Origin: JBOHUC01 sp050733935
Lineage (GTDB): Bacteria; Eisenbacteria; RBG-16-71-46; DASYSL01
Reading direction: 5' to 3'
Length of the DNA: 39,615 nucleotides
Assembly (NCBI GenBank): GCA_050733935.1
Contig: JBOHUC010000052.1
Location: 1-39,615, forward strand
The translations under genes were made by a program, and so were the position numbers. Every line of letters starts with the position of its first letter. Position 1 is the stretch's first letter. This document shows positions 24,641 through 32,749 of this stretch, in pieces. The notes below the pieces were generated by a model. It was not told where the DNA came from, searched no databases, and was given only the letters and a program-made list of their open reading frames with translations.

Positions 24641-25264
24641 CTATCGGAATACGAGGCGGTTGACGAGTAGCAAGTCTTCGGACCAATCCGCGTCACCTGC
24701 AGCCGAGTTGGACCAGACCCGCAGGTATACATACGCCTTGCCACCTTCGCGTGGCTCGTAGTCCGTACTCTCAATTCCAACGACGCGCGGATCTCCGCCG
24801 AGGTTCGGAATCTGTTGGTGAAGATCGGAGCGGCCTACGAGTTCGACCCGGCCGTCTTCGAACAACTCCCAGACCCCTGAAGAGTCGATCGAAAAGCTTC
24901 GAATCAGGTCCTCGGAAAATGGCAGGTGCACGGCATTGCGAGTCAGGTACCCAGAGAGGTCGAACGGCGGTAGCGTTACGGGGCGCTCGCTCCAGATGCC
25001 ACTCTGCATGTCCTGAGCATAGGAAACGTCGCGGAGCGGCGTCCGCTCGACAACCCTCACGTCGGACTTGCGCACCTTTTCGAGCCGCAATGCGCGCCTG
25101 AACGAGCCATAGTTGGCCGGATTCTCGCTGACGGTCACGTATCTAAAGAAGTACTCGGCATTCTCCCCAACGAGCGTTTGCCGTCGCCATGTCGCGGCAT
25201 TGGGCGTGGCGACGGCCTCCGCCGCTAGCATCGCCAGTGCGATCATGATTCCGAAGCGCGTCAC
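24641..25264 (-). CDS. Exported protein of unknown function in low-GC insert
   Basis: A 207-residue protein. GTG 25264 opens a signal peptide (TRFGIMIALAMLAAEAVA); ATG 25246 is an alternative inside it. The mature part has aromatic-rich strands (NAEYFFRYVTVSENPANYGS, SGVWELFEDGRVELVGR, GGKAYVYLRVWSN, WSEDLLLVNRLVF), suggesting a beta-sandwich. It has no cysteine in the mature part and no recognisable family. Lower GC than the flanks. Together with the 24031 lipoprotein it forms a convergent pair that looks like a small acquired cassette. Confidence 0.65.
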   Translation of the reverse strand: MTRFGIMIALAMLAAEAVATPNAATWRRQTLVGENAEYFFRYVTVSENPANYGSFRRALRLEKVRKSDVRVVERTPLRDVSYAQDMQSGIWSERPVTLPPFDLSGYLTRNAVHLPFSEDLIRSFSIDSSGVWELFEDGRVELVGRSDLHQQIPNLGGDPRVVGIESTDYEPREGGKAYVYLRVWSNSAAGDADWSEDLLLVNRLVFR

Positions 25265-25339
25265 GCTTGGTTTATCGGCAGCCCTCCTTGGCCGCTTGAC
25301 TCGCGTGGGGCACGTCTTGGGTCTGGAGGGATTCAGGAA

Positions 25340-25417
25340 TGGCGTCCCCAGCGGGATTCGAACCCGCGTCGCCGCCGTGAAAGGGCGGTGTCCTGGGCCG
25401 GGCTAGACGATGGGGAC
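25340..25417 (-). tRNA. tRNA-Glu (anticodon TTC)
   Basis: On the minus strand the sequence folds into a normal cloverleaf: acceptor GTCCCCA pairs with TGGGGAC, then G73 and an encoded CCA (25342-25340). The anticodon stem CCGCC/GGCGG encloses loop CTTTCAC with anticodon TTC, and the T-arm contains GGTTCGAATCC. A full promoter lies upstream (25473-25502). Confidence 0.95.
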
Positions 25418-25472
25418 GCTCTGAGTGGTGGGCGGTCGGCGACGCCGGACCGGCTCGCCGCGCGACGGTCGC

Positions 25473-25502
25473 AGACTACCCGCCTCTCGCCCGGGGTGTC
25501 AA
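25473..25502 (-). promoter_or_regulatory. Promoter TTGACA-N18-TAGTCT for tRNA-Glu
   Basis: A perfect -35 TTGACA (25502-25497 on the minus strand) is 18 nt from TAGTCT (25478-25473). The start would be near 25466, about 50 nt before the mature tRNA 5' end. It anchors the local consensus of -35 TTGACA and -10 TANNCT. Confidence 0.65.
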
Positions 25503-25509
25503 CCCGTGC

Positions 25510-25515
25510 TAGGCT
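25510..25515 (+). promoter_or_regulatory. -10 element TAGGCT for the radical SAM gene
   Basis: TAGGCT lies 55 nt before ATG 25571 and only 8 nt from the -35 of the divergent tRNA promoter, so RNA polymerases at the two sites would compete. Confidence 0.4.
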
Positions 25516-25570
25516 TCCCTTGCCCCACGAACGGATCGCGCAGCGGCTCTCCGAACGGAGCAAGCCCGCG

Positions 25571-26485
25571 ATGCGCACCACCTACATCGAACAACCTGCT
25601 CGAAGCGCGCTCAATCGCGTCAGCGGGATGATGTTCAATTGGTCGCTCAATCCCTACACGGGTTGTGCACACCGCTGCACATTCTGCTACGTGCGCGCGT
25701 TCGAGAAGCGCGCCGACCGGCCATCCGACGATCGCTACGGCCGCGCGATTCGCGTGAAGACGAACCTGGTCGAGCTGCTCCGACAGGAGCTCGCACGTCC
25801 GTCCTGGAAACGGGAAGAAGTCGTGATCGGTGCTGCGACCGATCCCTATCAGCCTCCGGAGAGCCGCTACAAGCTCACGCGCGGAGCGATCTCGGTTCTT
25901 GCCGCGGCCCATACACCGTTCGGCATCATCACGCGGGGCCCCATGATCATGCGCGACGTGGACGTGCTCGCCGATGCCGCGAAGCGCGTGAAGGTCCGGA
26001 TCAACGTGTCGATCCCGTCCCTCGATCGCAGGATCGTGAAGACGACCGAGCCGGGGACAGCGCCACCGCGTCAGCGTCTGCGCGCGGTGAAACTCCTGGT
26101 GGATGCCGGGCTCGACGTGGGCGTGGCGCTCGCGCCGATCCTGCCCGGGCTCTCCGACGATCCGGCGGGGCTTTCAGAAGTGCTCAAGGCTGCGCGCGAG
26201 CACGGGGCGACGCGCGTGTGGGCGACTCCGTTGAACCTGAGACCGGGGACCCGGGAGCACTTCTTGGAGGCGCTCGCGCGCGACTGGCCGGAGCTCCTCG
26301 GACGCTACGAGGGGCTCTACGCGCGGAATGCTTATCTCTCGAAAGAGGAAACGAGCCGCGTGCAGAGCCAGGTGGCGGGGCTCGCGCGCGTCCATGAGAT
26401 CGCGGACCGGAGGACGGTCCGTCTTACGCCGCCGCCCGAGCCAGCGCAGCTCGGGCTCTGGCCCGAAGCTGCGGAGCGGCGCTAG
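25571..26485 (+). CDS. SPL/PA0069-family radical SAM protein
   Basis: A 304-residue protein from ATG 25571; the longer frame would start inside the tRNA. It has the cluster motif CAHRCTFC (Cys32, Cys36, Cys39, a C-x3-C-x2-C) in the context WSLNPYTGCAHRCTFCYVRAFE, followed by VVIGAATDPYQPPESRYKLTRGAI and NVSIPSLDRRIVKTTEPGTAPPRQRL. This matches the SplB-like/PA0069 (Rv2578c) group, which is related to spore photoproduct lyase in name and fold but whose own reaction is not established. The stop codon shares CTAG with the stop of the convergent AAA-SPOR gene. Confidence 0.88.
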   Translation: MRTTYIEQPARSALNRVSGMMFNWSLNPYTGCAHRCTFCYVRAFEKRADRPSDDRYGRAIRVKTNLVELLRQELARPSWKREEVVIGAATDPYQPPESRYKLTRGAISVLAAAHTPFGIITRGPMIMRDVDVLADAAKRVKVRINVSIPSLDRRIVKTTEPGTAPPRQRLRAVKLLVDAGLDVGVALAPILPGLSDDPAGLSEVLKAAREHGATRVWATPLNLRPGTREHFLEALARDWPELLGRYEGLYARNAYLSKEETSRVQSQVAGLARVHEIADRRTVRLTPPPEPAQLGLWPEAAERR

Positions 26486-28653
26486 GGCATTCGCGGATCG
26501 TACGGAATGATGATCGCTTCGGCGATCAGGCTCCGGCGAAGGAGATCGTCCGCTGACGCGCGCGCGGTGCGCTCGTCCTTGAAGCGGCCCAGCACGACCC
26601 GGAACCACGTCTCGCCGTCGGTTTGCCCCTGGAGCACCTCGCCGGGGAGATTCGTCGCCGACTCGAGATCGTTGAGCACGCGGGTCGAGCGTCCGGCGGT
26701 GCGGAACGACGCGACCTGAAGTCCGTACACGGTGCGCCGGCTCGCCTGTCCGGCGGCGGCCGACGTCGCACCGGGAGTCTCCGCGCCCGCGCGCCCCGTC
26801 GTCGCCTCTCCGGACGATGGCTTCGGTGCGGACTTCGAAGCGTCGTTCGGCGCGACGCTCCCTGCGGACGTTTCGGTGCCTTGCGATCCTGCTGAGGCAC
26901 CGGTTCCCGCAGACGATCCGGAACCGTCGGTGGGCTGGCCTCCGGCGTCGAGATCGATCACACCCTGCTCGCCCGCCGCGCTCGGTCCCGTGCCCGATTC
27001 GTGAGTCGCATCCTTCTTCGCGGCGCCGGCAAAGAGCCGGTCTCCGACTCCCGTCGAATAGAGGACCACCGCTCCGACCAGGAGTCCGGCGAGGATCGTT
27101 GCGGTCGCAATCAAACGATTGCGGCGCGAACGAGCGGCTTCCATGTCGGACGAGTCGCCAGCAGAGTCTGCGTCGACGGCTTCTTCCTCTTCGTCACCGT
27201 CGAGATCGGTCGCCACCTGCGCGGCCGTCCGCGGGATCGCGACCGGATCCGGTCGCCGCTCGCGCCAGTTGCTCACCGTGCGTGTCGACGCGGGAGCGGC
27301 GGCGACGGTCGGCGGAGCCGGAGCGGGCGCCACGGGAGGAACGAGCGTCACGGTCGGTGGCGGGGGAGTCGCAGGCGGCGCCTGACCCACAGGCACGGCG
27401 CTCGGCGGCGGAGGCACCGCGGGCGAAGGAGCGGCCGGTGCGGGAACCGCGTGGGCGGGGCGCGGCGGTGACTGTTCGGCCCCCGAGACTGCAGGATGTG
27501 GCGCCACGGCAGGTGTCGGCGCCCGATGCATCGGCGGTGGTGCGGCCGGCGGCGCGGGTGCGGCCGGAGCCTGCGGCGGCTGCGAATGTGGATACCCGGT
27601 CGGTTGCGGCTGCGGATACGCATTCGCGGGTTGCGGCGCGTATGCCGGCTGCGGCGCATACGGTTGCTGCGGCGCATACGGTTGCTGCGGCGCATACGGC
27701 TGCTGCGGCGCATACGGCTGCTGCGGTGCGTAAGGCTGCGGCGGCGCGTAGGGCGGCGGCGGCGGTGCGTACGCCGGAGGTGCCGGCTGAACGGGAGGCG
27801 ACTCGCCCGGTCCGGTGACCGGACGAAGCTGCACGGAGAGCACGCTCTGGAACGCGAACTCGTCGGAGACCGATCGCACATGCTGCGGTCCGACGACGCG
27901 CGCGCCTTCGACGTACGCGTTCACCATCGCTTGTCCCGCGACAATGTTGATCTCGCGTGGGATGCCGTGCGTCATGCGGTGCACGGCCTCGCAGCTCTCG
28001 GGCGGGAAGAGAGCCGCGGAGTCTCCGCCGGCCACGCGCAACCGATGGTGGATGTAGCGCACCGACTCCTCGTACGACAGCGGCTTCAAGCGGTACTTGA
28101 CCGAGATGCGCTGGCGAAGCTGCCGCAGCTCGGGGCGCGCGAGCTTTTCCTCGAGCTCGGGCTGGCCGACGAGACAGATGTGGAGCAGATGCCCGCCGCG
28201 GTCCTCGAGGTTCGAAAGCAGCCGGATCTCCTCGAGGAGGTCGTGCGTCAGGTTCTGCGCTTCGTCCACAATCAAAAGACAGGGCTCGCCATGTCCGACG
28301 TGAGCCGAGAGCCTGAGTTCGAGAGCCGTGAGAAGGGCCGGTTTCGAGGGCGACGCGGGCAGCTCGACCCCGAACCGCCGTGCGATCTCTTCGAGGAGCT
28401 CCATCCGATTGAGCGCCGAGTTGTTGATGAGCGCGATGTGCGTCTGCTGCGGGAGCCGGCTCACCAGATCATAGATGGCCGTCGTCTTTCCGGTGCCCAC
28501 TTCGCCCGTGACGAGCACGAACGCTTCGCGATTCTGAATGCCGTAGCGGAAGTGTGCGACGGCCTCGAGGTGCTCGGGGCTCGGATAGACGAAACGGGGA
28601 TCGTGACTGGTCGAGAACGGATTTTCACGCAGCCCGAAATGGGGCTCGAACAT
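26482..28653 (-). CDS. DamX-like AAA ATPase with Pro-rich linker, membrane helix and SPOR domain
   Basis: A 723-residue protein from ATG 28653. Residues 1-270 are an ExeA/GspA-type AAA ATPase: FGLRENPFSTSHDPRFVYPS, Walker A GEVGTGKTT (Lys56), Walker B LLIVDEAQN (Asp130, Glu131), HGIPREINIVAGQAM. Residues about 285-490 are a Pro/Ala/Gln-rich linker with tandem YAPQQP repeats, then an acidic patch. A helix at about 513-531 (LIATATILAGLLVGAVVLY) crosses the inner membrane, and residues about 650-720 form a SPOR domain (YGLQVASFRTAGRSTRVLND, WFRVVLGRFKDERTARASADDL) that in other bacteria binds denuded septal peptidoglycan. Together this resembles DamX-type cell-division proteins. It overlaps the radical SAM gene by four bases at the stop. 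Confidence 0.88.
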   Translation of the reverse strand: MFEPHFGLRENPFSTSHDPRFVYPSPEHLEAVAHFRYGIQNREAFVLVTGEVGTGKTTAIYDLVSRLPQQTHIALINNSALNRMELLEEIARRFGVELPASPSKPALLTALELRLSAHVGHGEPCLLIVDEAQNLTHDLLEEIRLLSNLEDRGGHLLHICLVGQPELEEKLARPELRQLRQRISVKYRLKPLSYEESVRYIHHRLRVAGGDSAALFPPESCEAVHRMTHGIPREINIVAGQAMVNAYVEGARVVGPQHVRSVSDEFAFQSVLSVQLRPVTGPGESPPVQPAPPAYAPPPPPYAPPQPYAPQQPYAPQQPYAPQQPYAPQQPYAPQPAYAPQPANAYPQPQPTGYPHSQPPQAPAAPAPPAAPPPMHRAPTPAVAPHPAVSGAEQSPPRPAHAVPAPAAPSPAVPPPPSAVPVGQAPPATPPPPTVTLVPPVAPAPAPPTVAAAPASTRTVSNWRERRPDPVAIPRTAAQVATDLDGDEEEEAVDADSAGDSSDMEAARSRRNRLIATATILAGLLVGAVVLYSTGVGDRLFAGAAKKDATHESGTGPSAAGEQGVIDLDAGGQPTDGSGSSAGTGASAGSQGTETSAGSVAPNDASKSAPKPSSGEATTGRAGAETPGATSAAAGQASRRTVYGLQVASFRTAGRSTRVLNDLESATNLPGEVLQGQTDGETWFRVVLGRFKDERTARASADDLLRRSLIAEAIIIPYDPRMP
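27649..27738 (-). repeat. Five 18-bp tandem repeats encoding YAPQQP
   Basis: Five consecutive 18-bp units (starting 27649, 27667, 27685, 27703, 27721) lie inside the AAA-SPOR gene. The first four differ by one base; the last has three further changes. Each encodes six residues of the Pro-rich linker, so length changes stay in frame. Confidence 0.85.
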
Positions 28654-28692
28654 GGAGTTCTCCGGAACGCTGTCTTTCGTGCGACGACCCTT

Positions 28693-28721
28693 TATATCGG
28701 CAGGGAGGGCACCTGCCTCAA
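28693..28721 (-). promoter_or_regulatory. Possible promoter TTGAGG-N17-GATATA for the AAA-SPOR gene
   Basis: On the minus strand TTGAGG (28721-28716) is 17 nt from GATATA (28698-28693), 40 nt before ATG 28653. An alternative TAGACT box lies at 28770-28765. Either or both may serve. Confidence 0.35.
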
Positions 28722-28797
28722 GCGCACGAGGGTGTCGCCGGGGGTCGGCCGACGGGGTACATCAAGTCTACCGGTTCGCGCGGGAGGCCGCCAGCAG

Positions 28798-29418
28798 TCA
28801 GACGGCGTTGGGGGAACGGGCCAGGATCGCGCGTCCTTCGGGGGAGGCTTGAAGCAGGGTTTCGATCTCGAGACACGCCGTCAGCGCGACTCCGGCCGCG
28901 GCAAGCGCTTCCCGCCCGCCCGCGCGCCGGTCGACCGCGCACCACGCCCGATCCACCACGGCCCCGGCCGCGCGCGCCGCTTCGATCGCTTCGAGCGCCG
29001 ATGCACCGCTCGTGCATACGTCCTCGACGATGAGCGCCCGTGCCCCCGGCTCGAGATTGCCCTCGATCCGGTTCTGCGTCCCGTGCGTCTTCTGGGCTTT
29101 CCGGACGACAAACGCGTCGAGCCGGTGGCCGCGCGCGAACGCTTCGATCGCGAGTGCCACGACGAGGGGATCTGCGCCGAGCGTGAGCCCCCCGACCGCG
29201 GTGATGCGGCCTGCGGCAATGTCCTCGGCGTGCGCGGCGAACAACAACCGCCCGAGGACCGCCGCGCCCTCCGGATCGAGGCTCGTCTTCCGCACGTCGA
29301 TGTAGAACGGGCTCTCGGCACCCGAAGCGAGCGTGAAGCGGCCGAAGCGCACCGATCGAGCGAGCAGGATTTCGATGAGGCGGGCGCGGTCCTTTGCGGG
29401 GTCCTGGGCGTGGGTCAC
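28798..29418 (-). CDS. pyrE: Orotate phosphoribosyltransferase
   Basis: A 206-residue enzyme of UMP synthesis, joining orotate and PRPP to make orotidine 5'-phosphate. Landmarks: GRFTLASGAESPFYIDVRK, the catalytic flexible loop RKAQKTHGTQNRIEG (106-120), and the PRPP-binding motif ALIVEDVCTSGAS (128-140). Length is normal for the family. The start is GTG 29418; no ATG is near. A TTGACA box 31 nt upstream implies a start at or next to the GTG. It is divergent from the subtilase gene and 144 bp from the AAA-SPOR gene start; no other pyr gene is present here. Confidence 0.92.
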   Translation of the reverse strand: MTHAQDPAKDRARLIEILLARSVRFGRFTLASGAESPFYIDVRKTSLDPEGAAVLGRLLFAAHAEDIAAGRITAVGGLTLGADPLVVALAIEAFARGHRLDAFVVRKAQKTHGTQNRIEGNLEPGARALIVEDVCTSGASALEAIEAARAAGAVVDRAWCAVDRRAGGREALAAAGVALTACLEIETLLQASPEGRAILARSPNAV

Positions 29419-29425
29419 GCGCGCG

Positions 29426-29455
29426 ACTGTGAGGCCCTCTGGGAAACTGTGTCAA
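29426..29455 (-). promoter_or_regulatory. Promoter TTGACA-N18-CACAGT for pyrE
   Basis: A perfect -35 TTGACA (29455-29450, minus strand) is 18 nt from a poor -10 CACAGT (29431-29426). The start would be at or within a base or two of GTG 29418, so the mRNA may be leaderless. Confidence 0.4.
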
Positions 29456-29462
29456 GGTGCGC

Positions 29463-29492
29463 TTGACCGCCCAACCCGTTGGCGGCTAGGCT
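29463..29492 (+). promoter_or_regulatory. Promoter TTGACC-N18-TAGGCT for the subtilase gene
   Basis: TTGACC (29463-29468) is 18 nt from TAGGCT (29487-29492). The start would be near 29499, giving a 40-nt leader with GGAG before ATG 29539. Its -35 is only 7 bp from the pyrE -35 on the other strand. Confidence 0.6.
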
Positions 29493-29538
29493 TGTGCCGA
29501 CGTCTGGCTCCCCTTCCACCATCGATCGGAGATCGCTC

Positions 29539-32500
29539 ATGCCTGGGCCGCGTCCTGCCGTTCCGAGGCGCCCACACCGCGGAACGGCTTTCGCCATTCC
29601 TGCGGTTCTCGCCGTTCTCGCCGTGCTTCCTGCGTTCGAGCCTCCGCTTTCGGCGCAGGTGCGCGGTCGCGTGCTCGACCTGCCGCTCTACGAGCCGTCG
29701 GAAGGACGCACTCAGGTCCCGGCGTACGACGCGCGGAAGTTCGTGATCGAGCTCGCACCCGACGCATCGCGACCCGGACGCGTGTCCCTCGATCGCAAGA
29801 TCACCGGACCTGTCCTGCTCTCGACGACCGGGATCCCCGCGCTCGACGCGCTCGGATCCGTCTATCGCACGACCGGCGTCGAGCCCATGTTCCCGGCGGC
29901 GGTCGCGCCGGTCCCGGGATCGGCGGACGGCGATCTCACCGCGTTCTACATCGTCTATCTCCCGGCCGGGGCTCCGCTCGAGCAGGCGCTCGCCGATTAC
30001 GACGCGCTTCCCGAGATCGTGGGCGCCGAACCGGTCGCGATCATGCCCGTGAGTTTCACGCCCAACGATCCGGGACGGACCTTCCAGTTCCAGCTCGGGC
30101 AGCCGAGCGACCGGGACAGCGACGTCTACGAGGCGTGGGACGTGAGCCAGGGCGATACGACGGTCGTGATTGCAATCGTGGATACGGGCGTCCAGTACAA
30201 CCACCCCGATCTCGGCGGTCCGGGCGTGCCCTACACGTCGGGCAACATCTGGACGAACTTCGACGAGCTTGGCGGAACTCCCGGCATGGACGACGACCTG
30301 AACGGCTTCATTGACGACTTCCGGGGCTGGGACTTCATTTCGAACCAGACAGGGCCCCCAGGCGAGGATCTCACGGTCCCGGACAACGAGCCGACCGACT
30401 TTGTGGGCCACGGCACGTTCTGCGCGGGCATGGCCAGCGCCGTCACGAACAACGGCGTCGGCATCGCGGGGACCGGGTTCAGGACTAAGATCATGGCCAT
30501 CCGGGCGGGATGGGACAACGGCGGGGGCGGCGGCGGTGTCGTCGACATGGCCTCGTGCGCCCAGGCGATCAACTATGCGACCGCGAACGGCGCCCGGGCC
30601 GTCAACTGCTCGTGGTCGAACAACAACCTCAACGCGCTCATCGTCGCAGTGACGAACGCGATCAATTCCGGTGTCTCGATCGTGGTGGCGGCCGGCAACT
30701 CGAACACCAACAGCACGGCCCAGAACTATCTCGCAAGCCGGGGCGACTGTGTCGACGTCGCAGCCACGGATTCGAACGACAACCGGGCTTCGTTCTCGAA
30801 CTTCGGCACCTGGATCGACGCGTCGGCGGCGGGCGACAACGTCTACAGCACGTACTCGAACCACTTCATCCCGACGTACGGATCGGGCGGAGGCACCTCG
30901 TTCTCGGCCCCGATGACGGCGGGCGCGATCGGGCTCCTCCAGGGCTACCGCCGCTCGTTGAGCCTCCCGCTCCTCACGCCCACTCAGGTTCTGCTCCGGG
31001 TGCGCGATACGGGCGACAACATCGACGCGCTCAATCCCGGTTTCGAAGGGTTCCTCGCGACGCGTCTCAACGTTCACCGGCTCCTCACGGATCCGCCGAC
31101 CTCGTGGATCAACACGCTCGTGGGAGCGGTGACAACCTCGCCCGCGATCGCCGATCTCGACAACGACGGGGACGACGAGGTGATCGTGGGCGCGAGCGAC
31201 CAGAAGATCGTCGCGGTCACCGGCGCGCTCGGAGACACGATTCCCGGATGGCCCGTCACGCTCACGGGATCTGTGACCTCGAGCCCCGCGGTGTGGGACA
31301 TCGACAACGACGGGTTGCCCGAGATCATCGTCGGAACGAACCAGGGCTGGCTGTACGCGATCAACGGTGACGGCACGTTCGTTCCGGGCTGGCCCGTCCA
31401 GCTCACGGGAGGCATCTTCGGCGCTCCTGCGATTGCGGATCTGAGCCCCGCTTCGGGACTCGAGGTCGCGGTGGGAACCGCCGGTTCGAGGATCTACGTC
31501 CTCGATGCCGCGGGCGCGATCCTCCCGGGCTGGCCGTACTCGACGCGCGGCGAGGTGCGCGCCTCGCCCGCACTTGCAGACCTCGACGCCAACGGCAGCT
31601 CGGAGATCGTCGTCGGTGCGCTCGACTCGACGATTTACGTGCTGCGCGGGAACGGCACGGACTTCCCCGGCTGGCCGGTGAGCGTCGGGGACATCGTGTT
31701 CGCGTCGGCGGGCGTCGGGGACGTGGACCGGGACGGCGCGCCCGACATCGTCGTCGGAACGTATGAGCAGAAGATCCAGGGCTATAACGCTTCGGGCGTG
31801 CCGCTCGCGGGCTGGCCCGTGAACGTCGTCGGCAGCGTTCGCTCCGCGCCCGCCCTCGTCGACCTCGTCGGCAACGACGGGTGGCTCGAAGTCGTGATCG
31901 TCTCCGACGGCCCCACGGTCTATGCGATCCAGAACGATGGAACGTTCGCCCCCAACTGGCCGCAGGCGCTCGGCGGTCAGGCGCCCGGAGGTGCGGTCGT
32001 CGCGGACGTGGACGGGGACGGGCAGCTCAACGTGCTCACCCTCGGAAGCGACCGCTACCTCTGGAACTTCGGCGCGAACGGCGTGATCCGTCCCGGCTAC
32101 CCGAAGCTGTACGAAGGCTACGCGGCCGGCGGCATGTCGCTCGGCGACGCGGATCGTGATGGCCGGCTCGAGATTTACTTCGGAAGCGACAGTGCGCGGA
32201 GGCTTCGCTGCATCGACCTGGGCCCGGGATCCTACGATCCGGACCTCATTCCCTGGCCCACGTTCAAGGGCGGCTTCATGCGGCGCGGCAGTGTGCCGTC
32301 GAGCCTGGTCGCGGTCGGACCGGGGGGTGCGGGGTCGAGTGGCGGACTCTCTCTGAGTGCCGCTCCGAATCCCTCGCGCGCTGCGACCCGGTTCACGCTG
32401 CGACGTCCTGCGGGCGCGGGCGAGAATGGAGCGGCGCTCGACGGCGGGTCGATCGGCGTGCAGGTGTACGCGGTGTCAGGCCGCGAGGTGCGTTCGTTCG

Positions 32501-32646
32501 ACGTGGCCGCGGCAGGAGAGGGCGAGGCGACGATCGTGTGGGACGGCCGTGACGCAGCCGGTCGAGCGGTTCCCGCGGGGCTCTACTTCGTGCGCGCGCG
32601 CTGGGGCGATCTGGTTGCGGAACGGCGGGTCGTGCGCGTCGACTGA
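29539..32646 (+). CDS. Secreted subtilisin-like (S8) protease with FG-GAP propeller and FlgD-type tail
   Basis: A 1035-residue protease. ATG 29539 (after GGAG) opens a signal peptide (GTAFAIPAVLAVLAVLPAFEPPLSA); the longer frame begins upstream of the promoter's start. After a propeptide-like region comes an S8 domain with Asp215 (IAIVDTGVQYNHPDL), His291 (VGHGTFCAGMA), AAGNSN and Ser454 (GTSFSAPM). Residues about 520-920 contain seven or so FG-GAP/VCBS-like units (SPAIADLDNDGDDEVIVGASDQKIVAV, SPAVWDIDNDGLPEIIVGTN and so on), probably a calcium-binding beta-propeller. The last 85 residues (VYAVSGREVRSFDV, IVWDGRDAAGRAVPAGLYFVR) match the FlgD-like/T9SS type A module. A strong terminator follows. 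Confidence 0.92.
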   Translation: MPGPRPAVPRRPHRGTAFAIPAVLAVLAVLPAFEPPLSAQVRGRVLDLPLYEPSEGRTQVPAYDARKFVIELAPDASRPGRVSLDRKITGPVLLSTTGIPALDALGSVYRTTGVEPMFPAAVAPVPGSADGDLTAFYIVYLPAGAPLEQALADYDALPEIVGAEPVAIMPVSFTPNDPGRTFQFQLGQPSDRDSDVYEAWDVSQGDTTVVIAIVDTGVQYNHPDLGGPGVPYTSGNIWTNFDELGGTPGMDDDLNGFIDDFRGWDFISNQTGPPGEDLTVPDNEPTDFVGHGTFCAGMASAVTNNGVGIAGTGFRTKIMAIRAGWDNGGGGGGVVDMASCAQAINYATANGARAVNCSWSNNNLNALIVAVTNAINSGVSIVVAAGNSNTNSTAQNYLASRGDCVDVAATDSNDNRASFSNFGTWIDASAAGDNVYSTYSNHFIPTYGSGGGTSFSAPMTAGAIGLLQGYRRSLSLPLLTPTQVLLRVRDTGDNIDALNPGFEGFLATRLNVHRLLTDPPTSWINTLVGAVTTSPAIADLDNDGDDEVIVGASDQKIVAVTGALGDTIPGWPVTLTGSVTSSPAVWDIDNDGLPEIIVGTNQGWLYAINGDGTFVPGWPVQLTGGIFGAPAIADLSPASGLEVAVGTAGSRIYVLDAAGAILPGWPYSTRGEVRASPALADLDANGSSEIVVGALDSTIYVLRGNGTDFPGWPVSVGDIVFASAGVGDVDRDGAPDIVVGTYEQKIQGYNASGVPLAGWPVNVVGSVRSAPALVDLVGNDGWLEVVIVSDGPTVYAIQNDGTFAPNWPQALGGQAPGGAVVADVDGDGQLNVLTLGSDRYLWNFGANGVIRPGYPKLYEGYAAGGMSLGDADRDGRLEIYFGSDSARRLRCIDLGPGSYDPDLIPWPTFKGGFMRRGSVPSSLVAVGPGGAGSSGGLSLSAAPNPSRAATRFTLRRPAGAGENGAALDGGSIGVQVYAVSGREVRSFDVAAAGEGEATIVWDGRDAAGRAVPAGLYFVRARWGDLVAERRVVRVD

Positions 32647-32685
32647 GCCGATCCGGAATCCGGAAACGCGAAACCGGAAATGCGA

Positions 32686-32715
32686 CGGGGAGGGCGGATC
32701 GCTCCGCCCTCCCCG
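32686..32715 (+). terminator. Strong Rho-independent terminator after the subtilase gene
   Basis: Thirteen-bp arms 32686-32698 and 32703-32715 pair perfectly around a TCGC loop, followed by TTCTGTTTTT. It lies 40 nt after the stop at 32646, and its position between convergent genes means it may also shield the lipoprotein gene. Confidence 0.9.
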
Positions 32716-32749
32716 TTCTGTTTTTCCGACCCGGCCGCGGCGTCTTCGT

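Noticed and set aside
24641..24680. C-terminus VNRLVFR of the 24641 gene as a fifth SWG tail
   Set aside because: Only the final aromatic-Arg agrees; S-W-G and the Lys are missing.
27649..27738. CRISPR-like array
   Set aside because: The 18-bp units are contiguous with no spacers and encode a Pro-rich protein linker.
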